Part shown: positions 1-8,834 of the stretch, one piece after another
How positions within the stretch are numbered: the stretch's first letter is position 1
Layout: each line of letters starts with the position of its first letter
The notes under the pieces: model-generated
What the model was told of the DNA's origin: nothing
The model's database searches: none
The model's input: only the letters and a program-made list of their open reading frames with translations
Made by a program: the position numbers and the translations under genes
Assembly (NCBI GenBank): GCA_008729055.1
Contig: SDUX01000026.1
Location: 1 to 33,836 of the forward strand
Direction: 5' to 3'
Length of the DNA: 33,836 nt
DNA from: Pyropia haitanensis
Lineage: Eukaryota > Rhodophyta > Bangiophyceae > Bangiales > Bangiaceae

Positions 1-3000
1 AAGAAGTGGGCAAAAAGTGGGCAAAAAGGGGGCCAAATTGGGACACAATTGGGCAATTGGGGGCAAGAACTTTTCCAAAACTGCAAAGAAAATTGAGGCG
101 AAAGTCGCCAGAAAGTGGTCCAACAGTGGCCACAAAGTGCGCCCCGCCACCCAAACTGTCCACTGCGCGTTCCGGCCCGTCACACTGGCGTGGACGGTGT
201 GAGGGCGGAACTTTTGTCGCCGACCGTCACACCTGGCTGTCGGGACCCCCACGTGGCGAAAACCATTCCCACAAAATTGACACGTGGAAACCGGCGCTCC
301 ACAAAAAACACTCGTTTGCATCCAACGGACGCGCCAACGAACGGGTCGGCCAACCACCCCATGCACGACGGTGCGGGTGGAACCTCGGACGTCGAGCGGG
401 CGGATGTATGGCTGGAATAAAGGATGCGAGCCAATTCGGCCGCCGGAGCGCGTGCTGCATTGCTGTACACGCGAAAGTGGGCAAAAGTGGGCAACAGTGG
501 CCAAAAGTGGGGTGAGACGCGGTCAACCACCATGCACGACCGTGGGGGTCGAACCTCGGACATGGAGCGGGCGGATCTATGGCTGGAATGAAGTATGCGC
601 GCCAATTCGGCCGCCGGATGGTGTGCAGCATCGCTGTAGACGCAAAAGTGGGCAAAAAGTGGGCAAAAGTGGCAAAAGTGGGTAGGAAGTGGGCAAGAAG
701 TGGGCAAAAAAGTGGGCAAACAGGGGGCCAAATTGGGACACAATTGGGCAATTGGGGGGCAAGAAGTTTCCAAAACTGCAAAGAAAATTGAGACGAAAGT
801 CGCCAGAAAGTGGTCCAACAGTGGCCACAAAGTGCGCCCCGCCACCCAAACTGTCCACTGCGCGTTCCCCCGTCACACTGGCGTGGACGGTGTGAGGGCG
901 GAACTTTTGTCGCCGACCGTCACACCTGGCTGTCGGGACCCCCACGTGGCGAAAACCATTCCACAAAATTGACACGTGGAAACCGGCGCTCCACAAAACA
1001 CTCGTTGCATCCAACGGACGCGCCAACGAAACGGGTCGGCCAACCACCCCATGCACGACGGTGCGGGTGGAACCTCGGACGTCGAGCGGGCGGATGTATG
1101 GCTGGAATAAAGGATGCGAGCCAATTCGGCCGCCGGAGCGCGTGCTGCATTGCTGTACACGCGAAAGTGGGCAAAAGTGGGCAACAGTGGCCAAAAGTGG
1201 GTGAGACGCGGTCAACCACCCCATGCACGACCGTGGGGGTCGAACCTCGGACATGGAGCGGGCGGATCTATGGCTGGAATGAAGTATGCGCGCCAATTCG
1301 GCCGCCGGATGGTGTGCAGCATCGCTGTAGACGCAAAAGTGGGCAAAAGTGGGCAAAAGTGGGCAAAAGTGGGTAGGAAGTGGGCAAGAAGTGGCAAAAA
1401 GTGGGCAAACAGGGGGCCAAATTGGACACAATTGGGCAATTGGGGGCAAGAAGTTTCCAAAACTGCAAAGAAAATTGAGACGAAAGTCGCCAGAAAGTGT
1501 CCAACAGTGGCCACAAAGTGCGCCCGCACCCAAACTGTCCACTGCGCGTTCCGCCCGTCACACTGGCGTGGACGGTGTGAGGGCGGAACTTTTGTCGCCG
1601 ACCGTCACACCTGGCTGTCGGGACCCCACGTGGCGAAAACCATTCCACAAAATTGACACGTGGAAACCGGCGCTCCACAAAACACTCGTTGCATCCAACG
1701 GACGCGCCAACGAACGGGTCGGCCAACCACCCCATGCACGACGGTGCGGGTGGAACCTCGGACGTCGAGCGGGCGGATGTATGGCTGGAATAAGGATGCG
1801 AGCCAATTCGGCCGCCGGAGCGCGTGCTGCATTGCTGTACACGCGAAAGTGGGCAAAAGTGGGCAACAGTGGCAAAAGTGGTGAGACGCGGTCAACCACC
1901 CCATGCACGACCGTGGGGGTCGAACCTCGGACATGGAGCGGGCGGATCTATGGCTGGAATGAAGTATGCGCGCCAATTCGGCCGCCGGATGGTGTGCAGC
2001 ATCGCTGTAGACGCAAAAGTGGGCAAAAGTGGGCAAAAGTGGGCAAAAGTGGGTAGGAAGTGGGCAAGAAGTGGGCAAAAGTGGGCAAACAGGGGGCCAA
2101 ATTGGACACAATTGGGCAATTGGGGGCAAGAAGTTTCCAAACTGCAAAGAAAATTGAGACGAAAGTCGCCAGAAAGTGGTCCAACAGTGGCCACAAAGTG
2201 CGCCCCCCCCAAACTGTCCACTGCGCGTTCCGCCCGTCACACTGGCGTGGACGGTGTGAGGGCGGAACTTTTGTCGCCGACCGTCACACCTGGCTGTCGG
2301 GACCCCCACGTGGCGAAAAACCATTCCACAAAATTGACACGTGGAAACCGGCGCTCCACAAAACACTCGTTGCATCCAACGGACGCGCCAACGAACGGGT
2401 CGGCCAACCACCCCATGCACGACGGTGCGGGTGGAACCTCGGACGTCGAGCGGGCGGATGTATGGCTGGAATAAAGGATGCGAGCCAATTCGGCCGCCGG
2501 AGCGCGTGCTGCATTGCTGTACACGCGAAAGTGGGCAAAAGTGGGCAACAGTGGCCAAAGTGGGTGAGACGCGGTCACCACCCCATGCACGACCGTGGGG
2601 TCGAACCTCGGACATGGAGCGGGCGGATCTATGGCTGGAATGAAGTATGCGCGCCAATTCGGCCGCCGGATGGTGTGCAGCATCGCTGTAGACGCAAAAG
2701 TGGGCAAAAGTGGGCAAAAGTGGGCAAAAGTGGGTAGGAAGTGGGCAAGAAGTGGGCAAAAAGTGGGCAAACAGGGGGCCAAATTGGAACACAATTGGGC
2801 AATTGGGGGCAAGAAGTTTCCAAAACTGCAAAGAAAATTGAGGCGAAAGTCGCCAGAAAGTGGTCCAACAGTGGCCACAAAGTGCGCCCCGCCACCCAAA
2901 CTGTCCACTGCGCGTTCCGCCCGTCACACTGGCGTGGACGGTGTGAGGGCGGAACTTTTGTCGCCGACCGTCACACCTGGCTGTCGGGACCCCCACGTGG

Positions 3001-5089
3001 CGAAAACCATTCCACAAAATTGACACGTGGAAACCGGCGCTCCACAAAACACTCGTTGCATCCAACGGACGCGCCAACGAACGGGTCGGCCAACCACCCC
3101 ATGCACGACGGTGCGGGTGGAACCTCGGACGTCGAGCGGGCGGATGTATGGCTGGAATAAAGGATGCGAGCCAATTCGGCGCCGGAGCGCGTGCTGCATT
3201 GCTGTACACGCGAAAGTGGGCAAAAGTGGGCAACAGTGGCAAAAGTGGGTGAGAAGCGGTCAACCACCCCATGCACGACCGTGGGGGTCGAACCTCGGAC
3301 ATGGAGCGGGCGGATCTATGGCTGGAATGAAGTATGCGCGCCAATTCGGCCGCCGGATGGTGTGCAGCATCGCTGTAGACGCAAAAGTGGGCAAAAGTGG
3401 GCAAAAGTGGGCAAAAGTGGGTAGGAAGTGGGCAAGAAGTGGGCAAAAAGTGGGCAAACAGGGGGCCAAATTGGAACACAATTGGGCAATTGGGGGCAAG
3501 AAGTTTCCAAAACTGCAAAGAAAATTGAGGACGAAAGTCGCCAGAAAGTCGTCCAACAGTGGCCACAAAGTGCGGCCCGCCACCAAACTGTCCACTGCGC
3601 GTTCCGCCCGTCACACTGGCGTGGACGGTGTGAGGGCGGAACTTTTGTCGCCGACCGTCACACCTGGCTGTCGGGACCCCCACGTGGCGAAAAACCATTC
3701 CACAAAATTGACACGTGGAAACCGGCGCTCCACAAAACACTCGTTGCATCCAACGGACGCGCCAACAACGGGTCGGCCAACCACCCCATGCACGACGGTG
3801 CGGGTGGAACCTCGGACGTCGAGCGGGCGGATGTATGGTGGAATAAAGGATGCGAGCCAATTCGGCCGCCGGAGCGCGTGCTGCATTGCTGTACACGCGA
3901 AAGTGGGCAAAAGTGGGCAACAGTGGCCAAAGTGGGTGAGACGCGGTCAACCACCCCATGCACGACCGTGGGGGTCGAACCTCGGACATGGAGCGGGCGG
4001 ATCTATGGCTGGAATGAAGTATGCGCGCCAATTCGGCCGCCGGATGGGTGTGCAGCATCGCTGTAGACGCAAAAGTGGGCAAAAGTGGGCAAAAGTGGGC
4101 AAAGTGGGTAGGAAGTGGCAAGAAGTGGGCAAAAAGTGGGCAAACAGGGGGCCAAATTGGGACACAATTGGGCAATTGGGGGCAAGAAGTTTCCAAAACT
4201 GCAAAGAAAATTGAGACGAAAGTCGCCAGAAAGTGGTCCAACAGTGGCCACAAAGTGCGCCCCGCCACCCAAACTGTCCACTGCGCGTTCCGCCCGTCAC
4301 ACTGGCGTGGACGGTGTGAGGGCGGAACTTTTGTCGCCGACCGTCACACCTGGCTGTCGGGACCCCCACGTGGCGAAAACCATTCCACAAAATTGACACG
4401 TGGAAACCGGCGCTCCACAAAACACTCGTTGCATCCAACGGACGCGCCAACGAAACGGGTCGGCCAACCACCCCATGCACGACGGTGCGGGTGGAACCTC
4501 GGACGTCGAGCGGGCGGATGTATGGCTGGAATAAAGGATGCGAGCCAATTCGGCCGCCGGAGCGCGTGCTGCATTGCTGTACACGCGAAAGTGGGCAAAA
4601 GTGGGCAACAGTGGCCAAAAGTGGGTGAGACGCGGTCAACCACCCCATGCACGACCGTGGGGGTCGAACCTCGGACATGGAGCGGGCGGATCTATGGCTG
4701 GAATGAAGTATGCGCGCCAATTCGGCCGCCGGATGGTGTGCAGCATCGCTGTAGACGCAAAAGTGGGCAAAAGTGGGCAAAAGTGGGCAAAAGTGGGTAG
4801 GAAGTGGGCAAGAATGGGCAAAAAGTGGGCAAACAGGGGGCCAAATTGGACACAATTGGGCAATTGGGGGCAAGAAGTTTCCCAAAACTGCAAAGAAAAT
4901 TGAGGCGAAAAGTCGCCAGAAAGTGGTCCAACAGTGGCCACAAAGTGCGCCCCGCCACCCAAACTGTCCACTGCGCGTTCCGCCCGTCACACTGGCGTGG
5001 ACGGTGTGAGGGCGGAACTTTTGTCGCCGACCGTCACACCTGGCTGTCGGGACCCCCACGTGGCGAAAACCATTCCACAAAATTGACAC

Positions 5090-6098
5090 GTGGAAACCGG
5101 CGCTCCACAAAACACTCGTTGCATCCAACGGACGCGCCAACAAACGGGTCGGCCAACCACCCCATGCACGACGGTGCGGGTGGAACCTCGGACGTCGAGC
5201 GGGCGGATGTATGGCTGGAATAAAGGATGCGAGCCAATTCGGCCGCCGGAGCGCGTGCTGCATTGCTGTACACGCGAAAGTGGGCAAAAGTGGGCAACAG
5301 TGGCCAAAAGTGGGTGAGACGCGGTCAACCACCCATGCACGACCGTGGGGGTCGAACCTCGGACATGGAGCGGGCGGATCTATGGCTGGAATGAAGTATG
5401 CGCGCCAATTCGGCCGCCGGATGGTGTGCAGCATCGCTGTAGACGCAAAAGTGGGCAAAAGTGGGCAAAAGTGGGCAAAAGTGGGTAGGAAGTGGGCAAG
5501 AAGTGGGCAAAAAGTGGGCAAACAGGGGGCCAAATTGGAACACAATTGGGCAATTGGGGGCAAGAAGTTTCCAAAACTGCAAAGAAAATTGAGGCGAAAG
5601 TCGCCAGAAAGTGGTCCAACAGTGGCCACAAAGTGCGCCCCGCCACCCAAACTGTCCACTGCGCGTTCCGCCCGTCACACTGGCGTGGACGGTGTGAGGG
5701 CGGATCTATGGCTGGAATGAAGTATGCGCGCCAATTCGGCCGCCGGATGGTGTGCAGCATCGCTGTAGACGCAAAAGTGGGCAAAAGTGGGCAAAAGTGG
5801 GCAAAAGTGGGTAGGAAGTGGGCAAGAAGTGGCAAAAAGTGGGCAAACAGGGGGCCAAATTGGAACACAATTGGGCAATTGGGGCAAGAAGTTTCCAAAA
5901 CTGCAAAGAAAATTGAGCGAAAGTCGCCAGAAAGTGTCCAACAGTGGCCACAAAGTGCGCCCCGCCACCCAAACTGTCCACTGCGCGTTCCGCCCGTCAC
6001 ACTGGCGTGGACGGTGTGAGGGCGGAACTTTTGTCGCCGACCGTCACACCTGGCTGTCGGGACCCCACGTGGCGAAAACCATTCCACAAAATTGACAC
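5090..6098 (+). repeat. Rearranged 1009-bp interval: full segment plus truncated unit
   Basis: The sequence runs normally to the GGGCGGA of segment D at 5698-5704. It then continues as GATCTATGG of half-module B, skipping the rest of D and all of half-module A (about 363 bp relative to two complete units). GGGCGGA is present at both source positions, so the junction has 7 bp of shared sequence. From 5705 the array continues through B, spacer and D as usual. Confidence 0.88.
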
Positions 6099-6785
6099 GT
6101 GGAAACCGGCGCTCCACAAAACACTCGTTGCATCCAACGGACGCGCCAACAAACGGGTCGGCCAACCACCCCATGCACGACGGTGCGGGTGGAACCTCGG
6201 ACGTCGAGCGGGCGGATGTATGGCTGGAATAAAGGATGCGAGCCAATTCGGCCGCCGGAGCGCGTGCTGCATTGCTGTACACGCGAAAGTGGGCAAAAGT
6301 GGGCAACAGTGGCCAAAAGTGGGTGAGACGCGGTCAACCCCCATGCACGACCGTGGGGGTCGAACCTCGGACATGGAGCGGGCGGATCTATGGCTGGAAT
6401 GAAGTATGCGCGCCAATTCGGCCGCCGGATGGTGTGCAGCATCGCTGTAGACGCAAAAGTGGGCAAAAGTGGGCAAAAGTGGGCAAAAGTGGGTAGGAAG
6501 TGGGCAAGAAGTGGGCAAAAAGTGGGCAAACAGGGGGCCAAATTGGAACACAATTGGGCAATTGGGGGCAAGAAGTTTCCAAAACTGCAAAGAAAATTGA
6601 GGCGAAAGTCGCCAGAAAGTGGTCCAACAGTGGCCACAAAGTGCGCCCCGCCACCCAAACTGTCCACTGCGCGTTCCGCCCGTCACACTGGCGTGGACGG
6701 TGTGAGGGCGGAACTTTTGTCGCCGACCGTCACACCTGGCTGTCGGGACCCCCACGTGGCGAAAACCATTCCACAAAATTGACAC

Positions 6786-7455
6786 GTGGAAACCGGCGCT
6801 CCACAAAACACTCGTTGCATCCAACGGACGCGCCAACGAACGGGTCGGCCAACCACCCCATGCACGACGGTGCGGGTGGAACCTCGGACGTCGAGCGGGC
6901 GGATGTATGGCTGGAATAAAGGATGCGAGCCAATTCGGCCGCCGGAGCGCGTGCTGCATTGCTGTACACGCGAAAGTGGGCAAAAGTGGGCAACAGTGGC
7001 CAAAAGTGGGTGAGACGCGGTCAACCACCCCATGCACGACCGTGGGGGTCGAACCTCGGACATGGAGCGGGCGGATCTATGGCTGGAATGAAGTATGCGC
7101 GCCAATTCGGCCGCCGGATGGTGTGCAGCATCGCTGTAGACGCAAAAGTGGGCAAAAGTGGGCAAAAGTGGGCAAAAGTGGGTAGGAAGTGGGCGGCAAA
7201 AAGTGGGCAAACAGGGGGTGGAGCACAAGCAATTGGGGGCAAGAAGTTTCCAAAACTGCAAAGAAAATTGAGCGAAAGTCGCCAGAAAGTGGTCCAACAG
7301 TGGCCACAAAGTGCGCCCCGCCACCCAAACTGTCCACTGCGCGTTCCGCCCGTCACACTGGCGTGGACGGTGTGAGGGCGGAACTTTTGTCGCCGACCGT
7401 CACACCTGGCTGTCGGGACCCCCACGTGGCGAAAACCATTCCACAAAATTGACAC
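6786..7455 (+). repeat. 670-bp unit with two short deletions in the spacer
   Basis: At about 7193 one motif copy is lost (GGGCGGCAAAAAG in place of two GTGGGCAA steps). At about 7217-7232 the CAATTG-rich stretch is reduced to GGTGGAGCACAAGCAATTGG. The unit also carries GAGCG at the mini-hairpin. The rest is canonical. Confidence 0.85.
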
Positions 7456-8170
7456 GTGGAAACCGGCGCTCCACAAAACACTCGTTGCATCCAACGGACG
7501 CGCCAACGAACGGGTCGGCCAACCACCCCATGCACGACGGTGCGGGTGGAACCTCGGACGTCGAGCGGGCGGATGTATGGCTGGAATAAAGGATGCGAGC
7601 CAATTCGGCCGCCGGAGCGCGTGCTGCATTGCTGTACACGCGAAAGTGGGCAAAAGTGGGCAACAGTGGCCAAAAGTGGGTGAGACGCGGTCAACCACCC
7701 CATGCACGACCGTGGGGGTCGAACCTCGGACATGGAGCGGGCGGATCTATGGCTGGAATGAAGTATGCGCGCCAATTCGGCCGCCGGATGGTGTGCAGCA
7801 TCGCTGTAGACGCAAAAGTGGGCAAAAGTGGGCAAAAGTGGGCAAAAGTGGGTAGGAAGTGGGCAAGAAGTGGGCAAAAAGTGGGCAAACAGGGGGCCAA
7901 ATTGGACACAATTGGGCAATTGGGGGCAAGAAGTTTCCAAAACTGCAAAGAAAATTGAGGCGAAAGTCGCCAGAAAGTGGTCCAACAGTGGCCACAAAGT
8001 GCGCCCCGCCACCCAAACTGTCCACTGCGCGTTCCGCCCGTCACACTGGCGTGGACGGTGTGAGGGCGGAACTTTTGTCGCCGACCGTCACACCTGGCTG
8101 TCGGGACCCCCACGTGGCGAAAACCATTCCACAAAATTGACACGTGGAAACCGGCGCTCCACAAAACACT

Positions 8171-8184
8171 CGTTGCATCCAACG
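8171..8184. other. Short inverted repeat CGTTG-CATC-CAACG
   Basis: A perfect 5-bp inverted repeat with a 4-nt loop is followed 8 bp later by a second CCAACG in CCAACGAACGGG. It is conserved across units. It is too short to be called a binding site on sequence alone. Confidence 0.4.
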
Positions 8185-8203
8185 GACGCGCCAACGAACG
8201 GGT

Positions 8204-8375
8204 CGGCCAACCACCCCATGCACGACGGTGCGGGTGGAACCTCGGACGTCGAGCGGGCGGATGTATGGCTGGAATAAAGGATGCGAGCCAATTCGGCCGC
8301 CGGAGCGCGTGCTGCATTGCTGTACACGCGAAAGTGGGCAAAAGTGGGCAACAGTGGCCAAAAGTGGGTGAGACG
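8204..8375 (+). repeat. Half-module A of the satellite unit (172 bp)
   Basis: This is the first copy of a 172-bp direct duplication. It aligns without gaps to 8376-8547, and I count about 22 mismatches in 172 positions (about 87% identity). The shared core includes the CCAACCACCCC/TCAACCACCCC start, GGAACCTCGGAC against CGAACCTCGGAC, CGGGCGGAT, TATGGCTGGAAT and AATTCGGCCGCCGGA. A-specific bases are GTGCGGGTGG, GACGTCGAG, the ATAAAGG stretch and GAGCGCGTGCTGCATT. It ends in a short 10-bp-motif tract (8330-8369) in which one motif is changed to CAGTGGCCAA. The A signature is kept across the array, so A and B evolve as parts of one higher-order unit rather than as interchangeable monomers. Confidence 0.93.
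8330..8369 (+). repeat. 10-bp motif tract of half-module A
   Basis: Four copies of a motif close to AAAGTGGGCA occur at an exact 10-bp period. The third copy is altered to CAGTGGCCA and the fourth ends in GGGTGAG. The tract is conserved in almost every unit. In the diverged units near 20030-20065 and 20710-20738 the third copy reads CAGTGGG, closer to the plain motif. Confidence 0.9.
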
Positions 8376-8547
8376 CGGTCAACCACCCCATGCACGACCG
8401 TGGGGGTCGAACCTCGGACATGGAGCGGGCGGATCTATGGCTGGAATGAAGTATGCGCGCCAATTCGGCCGCCGGATGGTGTGCAGCATCGCTGTAGACG
8501 CAAAAGTGGGCAAAAGTGGGCAAAAGTGGGCAAAAGTGGGTAGGAAG
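8376..8547 (+). repeat. Half-module B of the satellite unit (172 bp)
   Basis: This is the second copy of the 172-bp duplication and directly abuts copy A. B-specific bases are GTGGGGGTCGAACC, GACATGGAG, GATCTATGG, ATGAAGTATGCGCG and GATGGTGTGCAGCATC. Its terminal 10-bp tract is regular (four CAAAAGTGGG copies at 8501-8540) and runs on past the half-module. The GGTCGAACC word at 8405-8413 resembles a tRNA T-arm lacking one T; copy A has GGTGGAACC instead. Confidence 0.93.
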
Positions 8548-8584
8548 TGGGCAAGAAGTGGGCAAAAAGTGGGCAAACAGGGGG
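8501..8584 (+). repeat. 10/11-bp motif tract of half-module B
   Basis: Four exact CAAAAGTGGG copies (10-bp period, 8501-8540) are followed by GTGGG cores at 11-bp spacing (GGG at 8538, 8549, 8560, 8571), and then by a run of five G at 8580-8584. A-runs of 3-5 bases recur every 10-11 bp, close to one helical turn. The copy number of the regular part is four in nearly all units; the unit starting at 24077 has three. The G-runs with 7-nt loops match the G-quadruplex consensus. Confidence 0.9.
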
Positions 8585-8693
8585 CCAAATTGGACACAAT
8601 TGGGCAATTGGGGGCAAGAAGTTTCCAAAACTGCAAAGAAAATTGAGGCGAAAGTCGCCAGAAAGTGGTCCAACAGTGGCCACAAAGTGCGCC
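8548..8693 (+). repeat. Degenerate purine-rich spacer from the decayed 10-11-bp motif
   Basis: After the regular tract, pieces such as GGGCAA, GGGGGCAAG, AAAGTGG and CAGTGGCCA continue at roughly 9-13 bp spacing, as if the tract had expanded and then decayed. The spacer contains two CAATTG palindromes (around 8598 and 8605). It also holds the two most useful variable sites of the array. One is the word after TTGG (ACACA, AACACA or GACACA in different units, here at 8591-8597). The other is the base in GAGGCG/GAGACG (here 8648). Confidence 0.75.
8647..8659 (+). other. Mini-hairpin GGCG-AAAGT-CGCC with a stem polymorphism
   Basis: GGCG (8647-8650) and CGCC (8656-8659) can form a 4-bp stem around AAAGT. 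In roughly half of the units the second stem base is A (GAGACG), which gives an A-C mismatch. In a few units one base is missing (GAGCG; in the units starting 6786, 10208 and 32845 and in the rearranged 5090 interval). This makes the site useful for tracing unit exchange. Confidence 0.5.
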
Positions 8694-8741
8694 CCGCCAC
8701 CCAAACTGTCCACTGCGCGTTCCGCCCGTCACACTGGCGTG
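8694..8741 (+). repeat. C-rich stretch between spacer and segment D
   Basis: These 48 bases are pyrimidine-rich, in contrast to the purine-rich tract before them (words CCCCGCCACCC, TGTCCACTGCG, TTCCGCCCG). They include the first of two CCGTCACAC direct repeats (8726-8734; the second is 8773-8781, 47 bp later). I recognise no further function. Confidence 0.7.
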
Positions 8742-8744
8742 GAC

Positions 8745-8782
8745 GGTGTGAGGGCGGAACTTTTGTCGCCGACCGTCACACC
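8745..8782 (+). other. Inverted repeat, potential hairpin in segment D
   Basis: GGTGTGA (8745-8751) is complementary to TCACACC (8776-8782). Inside it, GGCG (8753-8756) pairs with CGCC (8767-8770) around a 10-nt loop. The result is an 11-bp stem with an asymmetric internal loop. An upstream TCACAC (8729-8734) can pair instead with the same GTGTGA (8746-8751), giving two mutually exclusive foldings. The block is present in nearly every unit. It is not followed by a T-run, so it does not look like a terminator. Confidence 0.6.
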
Positions 8783-8798
8783 TGGCTGTCGGGACCCC

Positions 8799-8834
8799 CA
8801 CGTGGCGAAAACCATTCCACAAAATTGACACGTG
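8799..8834. other. Pair of CACGTG palindromes 30 bp apart
   Basis: CACGTG occurs at 8799-8804 (within CCACGTGG) and 8829-8834. The starts are exactly 30 bp apart, about three helical turns, so both would face the same side of the helix. CACGTG is the E-box/G-box core bound by several bHLH and bZIP families. Binding in this genome is not shown by sequence. The pair is retained in almost all units, and one-base spacing changes occur where neighbouring homopolymers vary (for example in the 22195-22881 region). Confidence 0.5.

Larger units (their letters stand above)
1..7455 (+). repeat. Array block 1: length-variable units
   Basis: Units are 670-692 bp here, and homopolymers differ often (C4/C5 in GGACCCCCACG, A3 to A5 in the tracts). 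Spacer and hairpin alleles by unit start (S = TTGGACACA, A = TTGGAACACA, G = TTGGGACACA; g/a = GAGGCG/GAGACG) are: partial unit before 284 G,g; 284 G,a; 976 S,a; 1660 S,a; 2341 A,g; 3027 A with an extra base (GAGGACG); 3715 G,a; 4400 S,g; 5090 A,g then A with GAGCG; 6099 A,g; 6786 deleted spacer with GAGCG. Alleles change from unit to unit with no long runs. Confidence 0.85.
8144..8831 (+). repeat. Reference 688-bp satellite unit
   Basis: I use this unit as the model because it sits in a run of four near-identical 688-bp units (starts 7456, 8144, 8832, 9520). In order it holds: the end of segment D (8144-8203); half-module A (8204-8375) ending in a 10-bp-motif tract; half-module B (8376-8547) ending in a longer tract; a degenerate purine-rich spacer (8548-8693); a C-rich stretch (8694-8741); and the start of segment D (8742-8831). 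The unit start is arbitrary because the array is continuous. Every element annotated on this unit recurs at the same offset in nearly all other units. Confidence 0.93.

Noticed and set aside
1605..4268. Long minus-strand open frame of 887 codons as a real gene
   Set aside because: It spans almost four satellite units, its peptide repeats in other frames elsewhere, unit lengths shift the frame, and no start context, intron or domain is recognisable.
8184..8204. CENP-B box
   Set aside because: CCAACGAA matches one half of the reverse-complement box, but the required CCCG half at the correct spacing is absent.
8396..8420. tRNA gene
   Set aside because: Only a T-arm-like word lacking one T is present; no acceptor, D or anticodon stem can be drawn.
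8501..8584. Telomeric repeat
   Set aside because: The motif is a 10-11-bp AAGTGGGCAA type, not a TTAGGG-like or TTTAGGG-like repeat, and it is confined to short tracts inside each unit.
8745..8782. Rho-independent terminator
   Set aside because: The hairpin has an internal loop and no T-run follows; the context is not bacterial.
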